Of a stretch of 64,000 nt of DNA, positions 35,150 through 45,789 are shown one piece after another; position 1 is the first letter of the stretch, and every line of letters begins with the position of its first letter. Below the pieces are notes generated by a model. The model was not told where the DNA came from and did no database searches. It saw only the letters and a list, made by a program, of their open reading frames with translations. The stretch is from positions 123,021,324 through 123,085,323 of the forward strand of contig NC_134460.1 of assembly GCF_047948215.1 (NCBI RefSeq). Direction: 5' to 3'. This DNA is from Lycorma delicatula (taxonomy: Eukaryota; Arthropoda; Insecta; Hemiptera; Fulgoridae). The translations under genes and the position numbers were made by a program.

Positions 35150-35181
35150 ATCTACTTACAATAGATCTATTGTAAGTAGAT
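35150..35181. repeat. Perfect 32-base palindrome
   Basis: The segment is its own reverse complement with no spacer, centred on the agatct at 35163-35168; the half-sequence is atctacttacaataga. The neighbourhood (35,180-35,280) contains more loose repeats of tctataat/attataga type. Cruciform-prone; no element recognised. Confidence 0.9.
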
Positions 35182-35284
35182 CTATAATTTATGATTATAG
35201 ATTATTTATAGATCAATTAATTAATCGATTAGATTAATTTATATATCATTTATTTATAATTATAAATCTATAATTTGAAAATAT

Positions 35285-36865
35285 GATATTTCATTGAAGA
35301 GTTAATGAATTTTACATATGACCAGGTTATTTAGAAAAATTGCTGACCAATGGTGATGTGGTTAGGACCAAGATGAAATCCTAGAAAATTTCCAATTTTG
35401 AAGGATGAGGGTTTGAGAAATATGATCAGTTTAGCTTTTCTTTGCAGCTAGTAGTAGAGTGTAAAGTACATAAACAGGTTCATTGGTAGAGCTACCCCAT
35501 CAAACCAACCAACAGCACACTATATATCTGATTCTGTTTCAATGTAATAAGGTTATGTAGGTCCAAGATGTAGATCGCCCATTTTTTATACGGGCTTCAC
35601 ACATGGCATGTATGATCCACAAATAATCTGGAAGTATCAAAAGAATCTGGAAGAATAATCAGGAAAGAAGGAAAAATAAGTGTTAAAAAAGAAAAAAAGA
35701 ACAACTTTAAGGATTAAAAAAAGACTAAACTGCTTCCAGAAGGACAAATTTTCTCAATTGATACCTTAATGCTCCATAATTAACGCCCATTCTGTTCGCA
35801 ATTTCTCGCAAATTTGGTTATCTTTATTCAGGCTGGGAGTAACGGTGGTCCCGGGGGTTAAAAAAAAATGTACTGATGATCTCAGATATTCGCTGCAGCA
35901 AACTATTTTTCTACCAAATTCTAAAGAGATATCCAAATAGGCTTAGACTGTTTAAGTAATATTCTCATACATCTATTGATATGTGTTGCTTGTGGAAGTA
36001 TGAAACTACAAACTATAAAACAAATGTTTTTCTAGATCATGGTTTATTGTGAATAGACTTATTTTACATACAAATTTTCAAAAAAAGATATATATTAAAA
36101 GTAGGCTCTATCGTTGAGTTAGATTTGCATTAGATGATATGTAGAAATCCTTGAAAAATTTCATTATACTACGCTTAGAATTCTGAAAATTCTGTGATGA
36201 AAGAGTGAGTGATTAATTGCATTTCCCATTTATATAAAGCAAATAATTAATTTATATTATTTTTTAAGATAAATCTTTAAAATAAACAATTATAATATTA
36301 GAATTTACTGAAATTTTCCTGACCAAAATCTATGATTTATTGCTGCAATATTATCTAGGATGATACCAAAAATAAGAATGTGTATAGAAATTCGAATTAG
36401 TGACGGTTTAATCACGAATATTAGGGATATTTTTAATTTGGTGGGGTAAGAAAAATAGTCTACGTTTGTTAATTATCCTACCAAATACCATCCATCTAAG
36501 AAAAAAATGGAAATAATTGAAAATAACTAATAAAGGATGGAATGTTATACGTAAGTGGCTGTTGCATGTAGTTTATTTACAGTGTAGTTCCTTATCTTTT
36601 GATGAGTGAGGTAATGAGTAGGGTTAGGAACTGACTTGTAAAAATTCCTCAACCAAAAGAGTTTTAATCACTAACATTATACCGACAGAGCAACTTAAAA
36701 TCGAACCGAACCTCTTCGAACTGCAGTTATGTGAGGTCACTTTTAACGCTGCTATTGCTAGCGCCACTAATTTGTTGTTTATTTTGCTACACTCATTTAT
36801 TATTGTTAGTTGTAAACTGTAATCATGATTTAGGGAAGTATAGTTTTGTTCTTTGCAACTGTGTT
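35285..36865. other. No gene recognised
   Basis: Text near 35,340-35,560 is less AT-rich and may be an old repeat or untranslated transcript; no frame supports coding. The minus frame 36624-37049 is the reverse shadow of the transposase remains that follow. Confidence 0.35.
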
Positions 36866-36869
36866 TTCT

Positions 36870-37560
36870 AAACACAGTTATACGATCGAGAAAAGAGTTG
36901 ATGCAATAAAAGCTTATGTGCGTTCTTGATCCTTTCAAGAAACGCGTCAGATATTTGCGTGAAATTTTCTGAACTTTAGTATTTCTGAGAAGAGTAGCAT
37001 ACATAATTTGTTTTAAAAATGGTCTACAGTGGCTAGGTTTCAAACACAAAACGATATATGCGACTTTCCGTTAGGACCTAAGAGACCGCAGCCGATATTC
37101 AAAGAAACGTTTCTGTCGGTTCAAAAAAATTTATCCGTATGTTATCACAACAGAGCTGTGTAAAATACACATTTTGTCGAAGATCCTTCATGGTTTAAAT
37201 TTAAAACCATTCGGGTGTCATCTGTTCAATAATTTAAGAGAATAGATAAACCGAAACGTCTTAAAAATTATGACGGCTTCTCAAAAAACATTTTCGATGG
37301 TCAGGTAGACCATCGAATTTTAACCTCCGGAAACACCGTTAGGTACTGCTACAGAGGATGAGATGAATTACAAGTAGCGTGTGAAAATTCCATTCCTGAC
37401 CGGGATTCGAAACCGGGACTTCGGGATGAAAGGCCGAGACGCTACCACTCGCGCCACAGAGGCCGGCTGGTCAGGTAGACCTGATATTATATTTCATGCT
37501 AGACGAGGCTCGGTTTCATATAAGGCACCTTAAAAAACAAGGATTAATGTGAATGAAAAA
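36870..37560 (+). pseudogene. DDE (mariner-like) transposase pseudogene, split by a SINE
   Basis: Plus-strand readings give IEKRVDAIKAYVRS, QETRQIFA and FLNFSISEKSSIHNLF (a helix-turn-helix region with the pattern QR...I..Y...S). A weak linker region follows, then, to the right of the SINE, LILYFMLDEARFHIR. That motif contains the first catalytic Asp region of mariner-like transposases (usually SDEAHFHL), followed by KKQG. Multiple stops and shifts are present, and the second and third catalytic acids are not found. The SINE at 37312-37467 interrupts it just before the first Asp motif. Confidence 0.5.
37312..37467 (-). repeat. tRNA-derived SINE with perfect 14-base TSD
   Basis: Same family as 15,665-15,830. 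The minus-strand head gccggcctctgtggcgcgag is followed by the A-box-like segment, a B-box-like ggtttcgaatcc (one extra base) and the tail ctcatcctctgtagcagtac, then cggaggtta. The duplication tggtcaggtagacc is identical at 37298-37311 and 37468-37481. The head is at the right, so the element is inserted in minus orientation. Confidence 0.9.
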
Positions 37561-37564
37561 ACAA

Positions 37565-38185
37565 TTTCGAAGAAACATAGACATAAAAAGTTGTACATGT
37601 TTATATAATTAAGAAAATAAAATTGAAAACTAAAGAAAAACAGTACAATCACCCTCGTGAACAGTTAGAGTTGAAAATATAAGATTAGCATATAATAAAG
37701 CTTATACTATAAATTCTTCATCTCTCTGGATAAAAGGCTCTTTCTGCTTACCAATAAGTAAACTTTTATCTAAATGAAGGTTTGATTATTTTTATAAAAC
37801 AATCTAACAGTCTTAGAAATATATATTAAAAAAAATTCAAATAAACGTTTTGAATAACATCTAAATTTTCTTTTTTGTTAAAAAAGGAAAGTTTATTTCC
37901 ATTAAAATCATTTGAGAAAATCATAATTTTTATTTTATTTTCTATTATAAAAATATACCTTAAAAATTACTTATTTTGAAAATCAGGCATGTATGAAACA
38001 CTTTATTTATATTTTTTATTTAACGTTACCGATTCTCTGTACTTATATGCAACTAATACCTAATAGATTTCTTTGAGATAGCTATTGATCTGATAAATAT
38101 ATGTATAAAATAGGTACAATCTATATCCTACCCTACTAAACAGCTTTTGAATCTGTGTCTGTGTGTGCGTCCCCCTTAGCTTAGC
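37565..38185. other. AT-rich stretch, no gene
   Basis: Nothing recognised; the text at about 38,125-38,185 may belong to an older repeat end. Confidence 0.35.
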
Positions 38186-38254
38186 ACCGGAATATATCGA
38201 TCACTAGCGGAAAATCCCGATTCGTAAGTACAAGTCTCGTGTTGGTCAGGTGTA
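38186..38254 (+). repeat. Penelope pseudo-LTR, left copy
   Basis: Begins accggaatatatcgatcact, ends tgttggtcaggtgta. It aligns without large gaps to 41419-41487. Confidence 0.8.
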
Positions 38255-38302
38255 TACTTATTATATCATTATATTAATTGTATTAATCATGGCCCGTTGG
38301 TA

Positions 38303-38458
38303 TTGATATATAATTATTTATATAATTTCCACTTACCAGCAATCTTTAATAGTATGTTCGAGCGTTTTCGGATTAGTAATCCATGCTCAGGAATATTGAT
38401 GTGTTATAATTATAATTATTTACTTCATATGTCATTAATCATAACTTGAATTTTAAAA
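38303..38458 (+). repeat. Inverted repeat 1, left arm (with 41065-41215)
   Basis: The reverse complement of this segment reads ttcaagttatgattaatgac, gaagtaaat, ggattactaatc, then cgctcgaacatactattaaa. The right arm reads ttcaagtcagtataattaat, gaagtaaat, ggattactaattc, then cgctcgaacatactattaaa. Roughly 80-90 percent identical by eye. Confidence 0.85.
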
Positions 38459-38540
38459 ATAAATATAACAGTTGATTGTCAAAAGGTAAAAATAATGTCA
38501 ACTTTATCCGTCACGTCAGTATGAAGGTCTCAATTATTAT

Positions 38541-38610
38541 GTTCATTAGTATGAAGCAAAATAACCAACCTTCGAATCAAAATTATTGTTTAATATTTGT
38601 TTGAATAATA
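38541..38610 (+). repeat. Inverted repeat 2, left arm (with 40814-40883)
   Basis: The reverse complement contains aaatattaaacaataatttt, then gattcgaaggttggttattt, then tgcttcatactaatgaac; the right arm has the same strings with two to four differences. On the left the two arms are separated by 82 bases (38459-38540); on the right they are separated by the gag fragment. Confidence 0.85.
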
Positions 38611-39034
38611 CATCACATTTTATTAAGGAATAGACATTACTAAACACGCATATAAGTTTAATCTACCAGTTTTAAATAAAAATAAAATTACTAAAAACAC
38701 CATCGCAGACAAGGAAAATAATATATTTAAAATTGATAATCAAAATAAATTAAGAAATTGGTTCGTTAATGTCATTGATAATATTAAATATAATAATAAT
38801 TTTAATCACTATTGTAAACACAAATAAAAATTATAATATATATATATAAATATAAATTAAAAGAAAATAATTCATTTACTATCAAGTCCAATAAAACTAA
38901 GATTTCTTTACGAATATTTATACACTGAAAAAACTAATAAATTTATACAAGATAATCAATTCAACGAAATTAAGAATCTTACTAACAAAATTAAAAATTA
39001 TATCAGTTCCAACATTAAAAATGTAAATATATTT

Positions 39035-39722
39035 CAGGGATGAACACATTCAACGAGAATTTAAATTAACTAATGCAAAAGCTCCTATATTAAAAGCACT
39101 ACCCAAAATACATAAACCTGATATGCCTATGAGACCGTTAATAAATTGTATTAATTCACCCACATACACATTAAGCAAATTTCTATTTAATACCTTAAAA
39201 ACGTATATTAAAATTGACAATAAATATAATATAAAAAATGAATACTAATTGTTAGACGTAATTAATAATATAAATATAAATAAAAGAACAAAACTTATAA
39301 CATTACATATAAAAGACATGTATACTAATATTAATACTAACGAAACCATTAATAATACTTTAATTAAATTAAAAATAGAAAATCACATTATACACGAATT
39401 AATAAACTTATTAAAATTATGTATTAAATACAATTATTTCGAGTTTAATAATAAGTATTACCAGCAAGAGAAAGGTCTCATTATGGGATCACCACTTTCA
39501 GCTATTTTAGCTAACATTCTCATAAATAAATTAGAGAAACTACACTATATTAGAATAATCTACACCATATATTTATAAACATAAAATTTTAATATATAAA
39601 AGATATGTGGATGACATATTGATCATATATGATCAACAATTTAAAGATGAAGAAGATAAATTAATAGAAGAAATGAACTCCTTAAATAATGACATTAAAT
39701 TTACATTAGGTCGAGAAGATTA
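39035..39722 (+). pseudogene. Penelope-like reverse transcriptase (broken)
   Basis: Motifs in order: PKIHKPDMPMRPLINC (about 39,103-39,150, the PKIHK box typical of Penelope-like elements); LHIKDMYTNINTNETI (about 39,303-39,350, motif A with the aspartate in KDMYTN, where the family usually has FDV.SLYTN-P); QQEKGLIMGSPLSAILANIL (about 39,460-39,525, motif B); and, after a frameshift, KRYVDDILIIYDQQ (about 39,598-39,640, the catalytic DD). A clean 109-codon piece lies at 39249-39578. Stops at about 39,246 and 39,576 and the frameshift make the copy inactive. Confidence 0.85.
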
Positions 39723-39723
39723 A

Positions 39724-40012
39724 CCCACCGGATTGGTCTAGTGGTGAACGCGTCTTCCCAAATCAGCTGATTTGGAAGGCAAGAGTTTTCCAGCATTCAA
39801 GTCCTAGTAAAGTCAGTTATTTTTACACAGATTTGAACACTAGATTGTGGATACAGGTGTTCTTTGGTGGTTGGGTTTCAATTAATCACACATCTCAGGA
39901 ATGATCGAACTGAGACTGTACAAGATTATTAAACTCATACATATCAACCTCATTCATCCTCTGAAGTGATGCCTGAAGTAATTCCTGGAGGTTAAATAGG
40001 AGGAAAAAAAAG
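39724..40012 (+). repeat. tRNA-derived SINE inserted in the Penelope reverse transcriptase
   Basis: Starts near cccaccggattggtctagtg with an A-box-like ggtctagtggtgaacg and a weak B-box region (ttttccagcattcaagtcct). The body (gtggatacaggtgttctttg, cacatctcaggaatgatcga) is shared with 6738-6905. The tail cattcatcctctgaagtgat, then tcctggaggttaa, ends in an A-rich run. The tail resembles that of the two minus-strand SINEs although head and body differ. The reverse-transcriptase frame stops at its left edge and the matching downstream peptide (INFLDIKII) resumes at its right edge. A clear TSD was not resolved. Confidence 0.8.
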
Positions 40013-40022
40013 GTGATAAATG

Positions 40023-40450
40023 GCATAAATTTTTTGGATATAAAAATTATAATTATAATTAACTTGATACTGACATATACAGGAAGAAACCCATTAAACA
40101 GGATGCCATAATTCGTTTCATCCTTGGAATAAAAAAACCTCGACGTTTAATTCAGTAATATACAGAGCTATAATATATTTAAAACATAATATAAAATTAA
40201 ACATTGAATTAAATAATAAAAAACATATAGCTATAACAAATGGATACAATGGATACAATTTAATAAACCTATTAAAAAAATTATATACGAAAATAAAAAA
40301 TAAAATTTATTTAAAAGATAATATAAAACTAACAAATAATAATAATAGATACAAATACGCTAAAACTAAATACAATATAAATTACGAAAAATTCAATAAA
40401 ATATTTAAATCTTTTGAATTAAAAACTGCATATACAATGAACAAATAATA
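40023..40450 (+). pseudogene. Penelope-like reverse transcriptase, C-terminal part
   Basis: Resumes with INFLDIKII, then (after a small frameshift) LDTDIYRKKPIKQDAII. This is the usual FLD...I.RK.T..D segment after the catalytic box. It continues as a Lys/Asn-rich region with NKKTSTFNSVIYRAI. The frame shifts at least twice. Confidence 0.7.
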
Positions 40451-40454
40451 AAAT

Positions 40455-40805
40455 AATTAACTATATAAATAACAGAGATCCTACTAGAATAATAAAATAT
40501 AACAATAAATTTAATTTACATAAACAGGGAGCATATAATTTAAAATGTGCAAACTGCGATCTAGAATATATCGGGATGACAAAGTTATCTTTTTTCGATT
40601 AGAATTAATGAACACATTAATTGTATAAATAAAAGAAATAAAGAACGATCCAATTTTGCTAGACATATCTTAGAAAATAATCATATTACAACCAGATAAT
40701 TAATACTCTTGAATATTCAAATAACCTTCATAAAACAAACATTTTAGAAAAATATTATATATACTTAAATAATACAAATTTTATAAATGAGCAAACGAAA
40801 TTTGA
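40455..40805 (+). pseudogene. GIY-YIG endonuclease domain of the Penelope-like element
   Basis: The reading gives NLKCANCDLEYIGMTKL (about 40,537-40,590), the YIG half of the GIY-YIG signature preceded by a C-x2-C pair. After a one-base shift follow RINEHINCINKR and SNFARHILENNHI (about 40,600-40,690), matching the R...EH and H...H features of Penelope endonucleases. These cut target DNA for insertion. One frameshift between the YIG strand and RINEH and stops near the end show decay. Confidence 0.8.
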
Positions 40806-40813
40806 AAATTATG

Positions 40814-40883
40814 TATTGTTCACACAAATATTAAACAATAATTTTGATTCTTAGGTTGGTTATTTTGCTTCATACTAATGAAC
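40814..40883 (+). repeat. Inverted repeat 2, right arm
   Basis: Counterpart of 38541-38610; it ends exactly where gag-like sequence begins at 40,884. Confidence 0.85.
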
Positions 40884-41060
40884 GTAGAGTTAAGGTCAGC
40901 TGGGTGAATTGTCGAGCTTCCATGAGAGATCCTGATGACAAATGTTATCGCTGTTGGAATAACGTTCTCGATTTGTCGTGGGACTGATCGCTCAACGTTG
41001 TGTTATAATTGCGGGCAATCAGGTCATCAGCGGCCACTTGTGAGAACCCGTGGATATTTT
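40884..41060 (+). pseudogene. R1-type gag zinc-knuckle fragment inside the Penelope-like element
   Basis: Reads RVKVSWVNCRASMRDPDDKC, then YRCWN, a frameshift, CRGTDRSTLC and YNCGQSGHQ. The order of W-x-x-CR, first knuckle start, CRG-DRS-LC and second knuckle is the same as in the gag at 225-1070 (WVSCRAY, CYRCW, CRGQDRSNLC, FNCGKPGH). It lies between the two right arms of the Penelope inverted repeats, replacing 82 bases present between the left arms. No LINE tail or poly(A) is visible. Confidence 0.75.
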
Positions 41061-41064
41061 TGTT

Positions 41065-41215
41065 TTTAAAATTCAAGTCAGTATAATTAATGATATGTGA
41101 AGTAAATACTTATAACACATGATTGTTCCTAAGGATGGATTACTAATTCAAAAGCGCTCGAACATACTATTAAACATTTTTGGTGAGTGGAAACTAATAT
41201 ATAAATAAATTATAT
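41065..41215 (+). repeat. Inverted repeat 1, right arm
   Basis: Counterpart of 38303-38458. Confidence 0.85.
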
Positions 41216-41418
41216 TATTATATATTTATTACTTGTACTTATTTCTATATTTATACTTATAATATATATTTAATTGTTTAATCGACATACATGCGAAATG
41301 TATATTAATAATATATTTTTTTATGCGATTTTTTTCTTCATAAAATAATGAACTGTAACCAAAAAGGTAATAAAAATGCAAATTTTTATTATTAAAGGTA
41401 ATAAAAATACAAAAAGGT

Positions 41419-41487
41419 ACCTGAATGTAACGATCATCAGCGGAAAATCCCGATTCGTTAGTACATATCTCGTGGTGGTCAGGTGTA
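41419..41487 (+). repeat. Penelope pseudo-LTR, right copy
   Basis: Begins acctgaatgtaacgatcatc, ends ggtggtcaggtgta; direct repeat of 38186-38254. Confidence 0.8.
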
Positions 41488-41489
41488 CC

Positions 41490-42331
41490 TGCTAAATAAG
41501 ACCGGTCAAGTATGGTCGAAGTCCCGGGTGTTTTCGATTGAAAATAAATCGATTAACCTAGTAGGTACTTGGTCGATTCTTTTTTTCTATAGGGATTCCA
41601 TTTTAATACGAGATATATTGTTTTTATCCTACAACAAATTCTACAGAATAAATTCAGTAAGATACGTAACACAATTAAGAATACTATTTAAGAATAAATT
41701 GTGATATTGATCTTTTTCTTTGATATCTATTATATAAATGGTTTACAACAAATATTTGTTTTTAGGCATAGAGGTAGTTTAATTGTCCATAGCGTTCCAC
41801 ATGGATAAAGTCATATTTACTCCTAAATAATCTTTTTTGTAAAAAAAGAATTCTCACTAATCTATACTAGTATAAATAAAAAAGGAGTTGATTTTTTAAA
41901 ATATAAGATTAAGGAACTCATAGGTATACAAAAAAATCTAATTCGGCAAAAAGTTTATATTTATTACATGGGTGGTTTTTATGTATTACTTTCATATTTT
42001 CAATTATCCGGTTGTCCGGACATTATCTCATTCCGAAATCTAGTTATATCTACGAGACGGTATGACCAATTTTAAAAATTTGAACGGCTTATTTTTTTAC
42101 GATGTTGAACGCTAACGTTTGCCTAAAAAAGATGTACACTGAATCATTCGGTTATTCGTTATTTTTCCGAAATTTATTTATATCTCCGGAACGGTATGAC
42201 CAATTTTAAAATTTCAAACATTGTATTTGATAGCAGTACAAGAGTTAAAATTAAAAGTATAAAATAGAAATAAGAGATCGAAATGAATATTTAAAGTACC
42301 GGAAAAACAAATAGTAAAAATCGTTTAAGTA
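41490..42331. other. No gene recognised
   Basis: AT-rich, with two imperfect direct copies of a phrase around gaacggtatgaccaattttaa and gagacggtatgaccaatttt (about 42,054 and 42,198), typical of dispersed repeat bodies. The frame 41483-41704 has no domain. Confidence 0.35.
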
Positions 42332-42480
42332 ATAGAAAGGAAGACGAACGAAAGTAGAGATCCAAAAGTAGACAGGCACAGGGAAGAAGAACTTACGTAC
42401 AGAAAGAAATTTACTTTACTATAAATACTTCATTAAATATAAATATAATTAATTATAAATTAATATTTTTATTTATTATA
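42332..42480 (+). repeat. 149-base direct repeat, left copy
   Basis: Begins atagaaaggaagacgaacga and ends atttttatttattata. It matches 45953-46100 with about four differences over its length. High identity implies a recent duplication or two recent insertions of the same sequence. Confidence 0.9.
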
Positions 42481-42484
42481 AATA

Positions 42485-44625
42485 ATTTTTCGTAATACGC
42501 AATTTATGTGAGGCTCGCAAATATGAATCGTTTCTTGAAAAAATTATCAAGACTATAAAAAAAAAAACATTCTTTTGGCTGTACCTCCTGGGTTATGTGG
42601 AAAACAGTTACAATCATTTTGTAAAATTTTACTGAATTTTATAACTAAAGTTATGTATTTTTACACGATTAGGATAAATAAATCAGTTTTCGAAAACTGA
42701 ATCTCCTTTTACGCCCCAAAGAGCAGAGCGAAGCGATGCCTGGCTGAGCAGCTAATGTATATATATAAGTCGGTAGTCATATAAATACTTATATATAAAT
42801 CATAGTATTTAGCATATATAAGCACTATTATTGGAATGTGTTCCTGGAAATGTATTAATTCTAAAAATTGTTTGTATGTTGATGTCTTTGCCTTTTATTG
42901 ATTTTCTTTAGTCCTGCAATTTCTTTGTTAGAATGCACATCTGACACAAGTCTTTTTAACTTCAGTACAGGAAATATATAATGAAAGTTTCTTTGTTAGA
43001 ATGTATGCTTAACACTGTGTAATAATTTTATTGGAAGGCATATCTAATAATAAATAATCTTAATATAATAAGAGTGTATATCAATTTCTGTCAAATTTAT
43101 TAAGTAATTTTTTATTGATTAAAAATTGTTTTTTAAAAGATAATTATCGTTACGGCTAAACTTAACATGTATATATACACAGAGTGATTCACGAAGAATG
43201 TAACAAATTTTCATTACATTTTCTATTAATGAAAATAATGAAGAAAGTGCATCTAAATATAAATTTGGAAACGCTTCGAAAGCGATTGTTCACAGCAACG
43301 TGGACAAGTGAAAATCTTTTGTTTAATTCTTAGGTAAAAATCTGTCACAATTTTATATTTTTTGTTTTTAATAAACTTCGAACTTCTTACATTTGTATTT
43401 AGGTTCTGTGAATTTCATTCATACTCGTCTACGCAAAGTCGAATTCTCTGTAAAGTTTATTAAAATATTTTGTTTATTTATTACCTAAGTAACAAAGTTT
43501 ACGCCAACCTTTTATCATTTACCCCAGATTTCTCAAAAAAAAAATTAAAACTACAGTTCGTAGATATTTATGAACATTTCCAACTTTTTTTCAGATTTCA
43601 TATGAAATACTAAATTTACCCCTTCATTTGGGTCTCAAGGATTACAGTCTGGCTTAATTTTACCGAAAGCACAAAATCAAGGCGAAATCATTCCCCAGCC
43701 GACAATCGCTAACGAAGTGCTTTGAAGCTATGTTTATATGAATTTTCTTCATTATTTTTACCAGTAAAACATGTCTTGAAGGTTTACTATACTTCATGAA
43801 TCACTTTATATATTTACAAAAAAGTAATCTTTTGACAAAACTTTCATTACAAAAAAGATTCAAAGTAAAAAAGTTGAATATATTACATGAATGTTGAAAT
43901 TCTATTGAATTTACATTTGATTGCACACAAATTAAATATGAAAATTGATACAAAAAAAAAAGATTATAAATACCTTTTAAAGGGTTAAATGTTCAAAAAT
44001 CAATATTCAATTAAAATTCAGGAACATTAAGAAGATTCTTCAACGATTTTTGTTCTCTAATGGATTGAATAATTCTAGTAACGGGTATCGTTACATTCCA
44101 TTAACAAAATTGTTGGAAAAAAACACTCTCATTTAACTAAGTATCTTTGAGCTTATTTAATCATATTCTACTCAAATGTCAATAGCTTAAAAAAATAAAC
44201 AAATAGAATAATGCTTTGATGTTAATCAAAATTAATGAAAGGAAAAAATTAAATATTTATGCACCTACCTTTAATCAATTATTTTAACGATCACACTTAT
44301 AACAATCTTTGAAAAAGTGAGTCCCCGATTTTTTATTAAATAGCAATAATATATTACGATAATTAATTGAAAATAAATACCGAATGTAAAAAGCAGTTTG
44401 AAATGGAAATCAGTTGGATGGAGCTCACTAGAAACTGATCGTCATGAAATGTTAATCTCTTTCGCTGAAATATCCCAAAATTTAAAACACTACTGAATAA
44501 CAAATACTATACAATTTTATATAAATTAAATACTTTTAGTAAAGGATAATTAAACTGAAATAAAGTAACGAAGAATAAATAATATTTTATATACAACTTG
44601 TACAAAAACCAGTTGGAAGATAAAT
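42485..44625. other. No gene; repeat end phrase at about 42,716-42,760
   Basis: The phrase gagcagagcgaagcgatgcc, then tggctgagcagcta, is typical of the ends of dispersed arthropod repeats (Helitron-like), with no coding nearby. The remainder is AT-rich. Confidence 0.3.
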
Positions 44626-44629
44626 AAGG

Positions 44630-44700
44630 CAAGTATTCAGAAACGAGTTGGATCAGGATGCAGCTTATCTACGTTAATTTTTAATTTCTATATATATAAA
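44630..44700 (+). pseudogene. Possible RTE-type reverse-transcriptase scrap (motif B)
   Basis: Reads SIQKRVGSGCSLSTLIFNFY, resembling the RKGVRQGCSLSPLLFNLY motif seen in the 11.8-kb LINE. Isolated and very short. Confidence 0.35.
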
Positions 44701-45269
44701 TTAAAAAAAATCTCGTCCGTAGAAATGCGCAAGAGGTTTAGTAATGACATCGGTTCCGACGCCCTCCTATTTTGCAATCAGAAACGAACTGATTTTCAAA
44801 ATGCAACGCACTACGTATGTTTGAATGAAGAGTAGACCCTACACACAAGCATCAAGTTTAAACTAACTCATTGCATAAGCGCGTATGAAAAATATACTAA
44901 TACATTCTTCAATTTAAGATTACGTTGCCTTTTGTCGACATTAAATTGAGCGTAAGTGAAAAAAGACTCCACCAATGTTCATCAAATTTTCATATATACA
45001 ACTTCAAATATATTACCATAGCATATCTAAATTTCAATGAAATTGATGAAGTAGTTTTGAAGATTTTTGATCCGCAAATTTTATACGTAGGTTCTCCCTT
45101 TCTCTCTATTTTATCTACATTCTACGTGAATGGTATTTTCATACTCCTTATACTTCAAAACGTAAAGAAAATTCAGTTTCACCCCCCAATCACACTGTAT
45201 GACCGTAATGCCGTACTTTTCTTCGAAAAATTGATAAAAAGTAGCTCTGTATTGTGCAAAATGCATAAA

Positions 45270-45600
45270 ATTAAATCACTGAGAAGTAAACAAGATAAAA
45301 AATAGCGAGAGAAGAATACTAAAAAAGATAACTAGACCAAGGAAAACGGATGACGGTTGGAAAATGCAGAAGAACAACGAACACTATCTCAAAACAGACA
45401 GACGCCATACAAAAACAAAGAGTTGTTTCTACAGACATTTAACAAGAATGAGCTTTAATAGACTAATCAACAGGATTTTTGACAAATGTAATGGAAATAA
45501 AACTAACAAAATAGTTCAAACAAATCAAAAAAGAACTCAGAATTTCAGGTATAAAACAAAAGACGTACAGAACTGAAACATATTCGGTAAAAATATACGG
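45270..45600 (+). pseudogene. RTE-type LINE ORF2 C-terminus, broken
   Basis: Reads RRILKKITRPRKTDDGWKMQ, then NNEHYLKTDRR, then CFYRHLTRMSFNRLINRIFD and TKDVQN. The pattern R.IL..I..P.KT..GW.....N.E.Y.KT..., FYGHL.RM..NRL...IFD is the C-terminal region of the insect RTE-like family also seen at 29 kb. The GH of YGHL is RH here. The stretch 45364-45576 is still open. Confidence 0.6.
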
Positions 45601-45789
45601 TACTTGAAAGAAAATAAAGTATACTGCTAAGAAACGGTCATAATGCAGAAGGAAACGACGACACAGATTATAAGTGAAGAAGAGTTGGAAGAATAGGAGA
45701 TCGAACCGGAAATTAACTATCAAATGTGGTCCTATAAAGACCGGTGACGATTCCAAAAACCAGTAATTCAATTTTTTTTTTTTAAATTT

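Larger units (their letters stand above)
38186..41487 (+). mobile_element. Degenerate Penelope-like element with direct and inverted repeats
   Basis: The unit is bounded by a direct repeat: 38186-38254 and 41419-41487, 69 bases with few differences (core agcggaaaatcccgattcgt). Inside lie two nested inverted-repeat pairs: 38303-38458 with 41065-41215, and 38541-38610 with 40814-40883. The middle encodes a Penelope-type reverse transcriptase and a GIY-YIG endonuclease domain, both broken. Direct pseudo-LTRs plus an inverted partial copy are typical of Penelope-like elements. A SINE (about 39,724-40,012) and an R1-type gag fragment (40,884-41,060) interrupt it. Confidence 0.8.

Noticed and set aside
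36624..37049. 141-codon minus-strand frame
   Set aside because: It is the reverse shadow of transposase remains whose motifs are readable on the plus strand.
38186..41487. LTR retrotransposon or DIRS element from direct plus inverted repeats
   Set aside because: The PKIHK and RYVDD reverse-transcriptase motifs and the GIY-YIG endonuclease identify a Penelope-like element.
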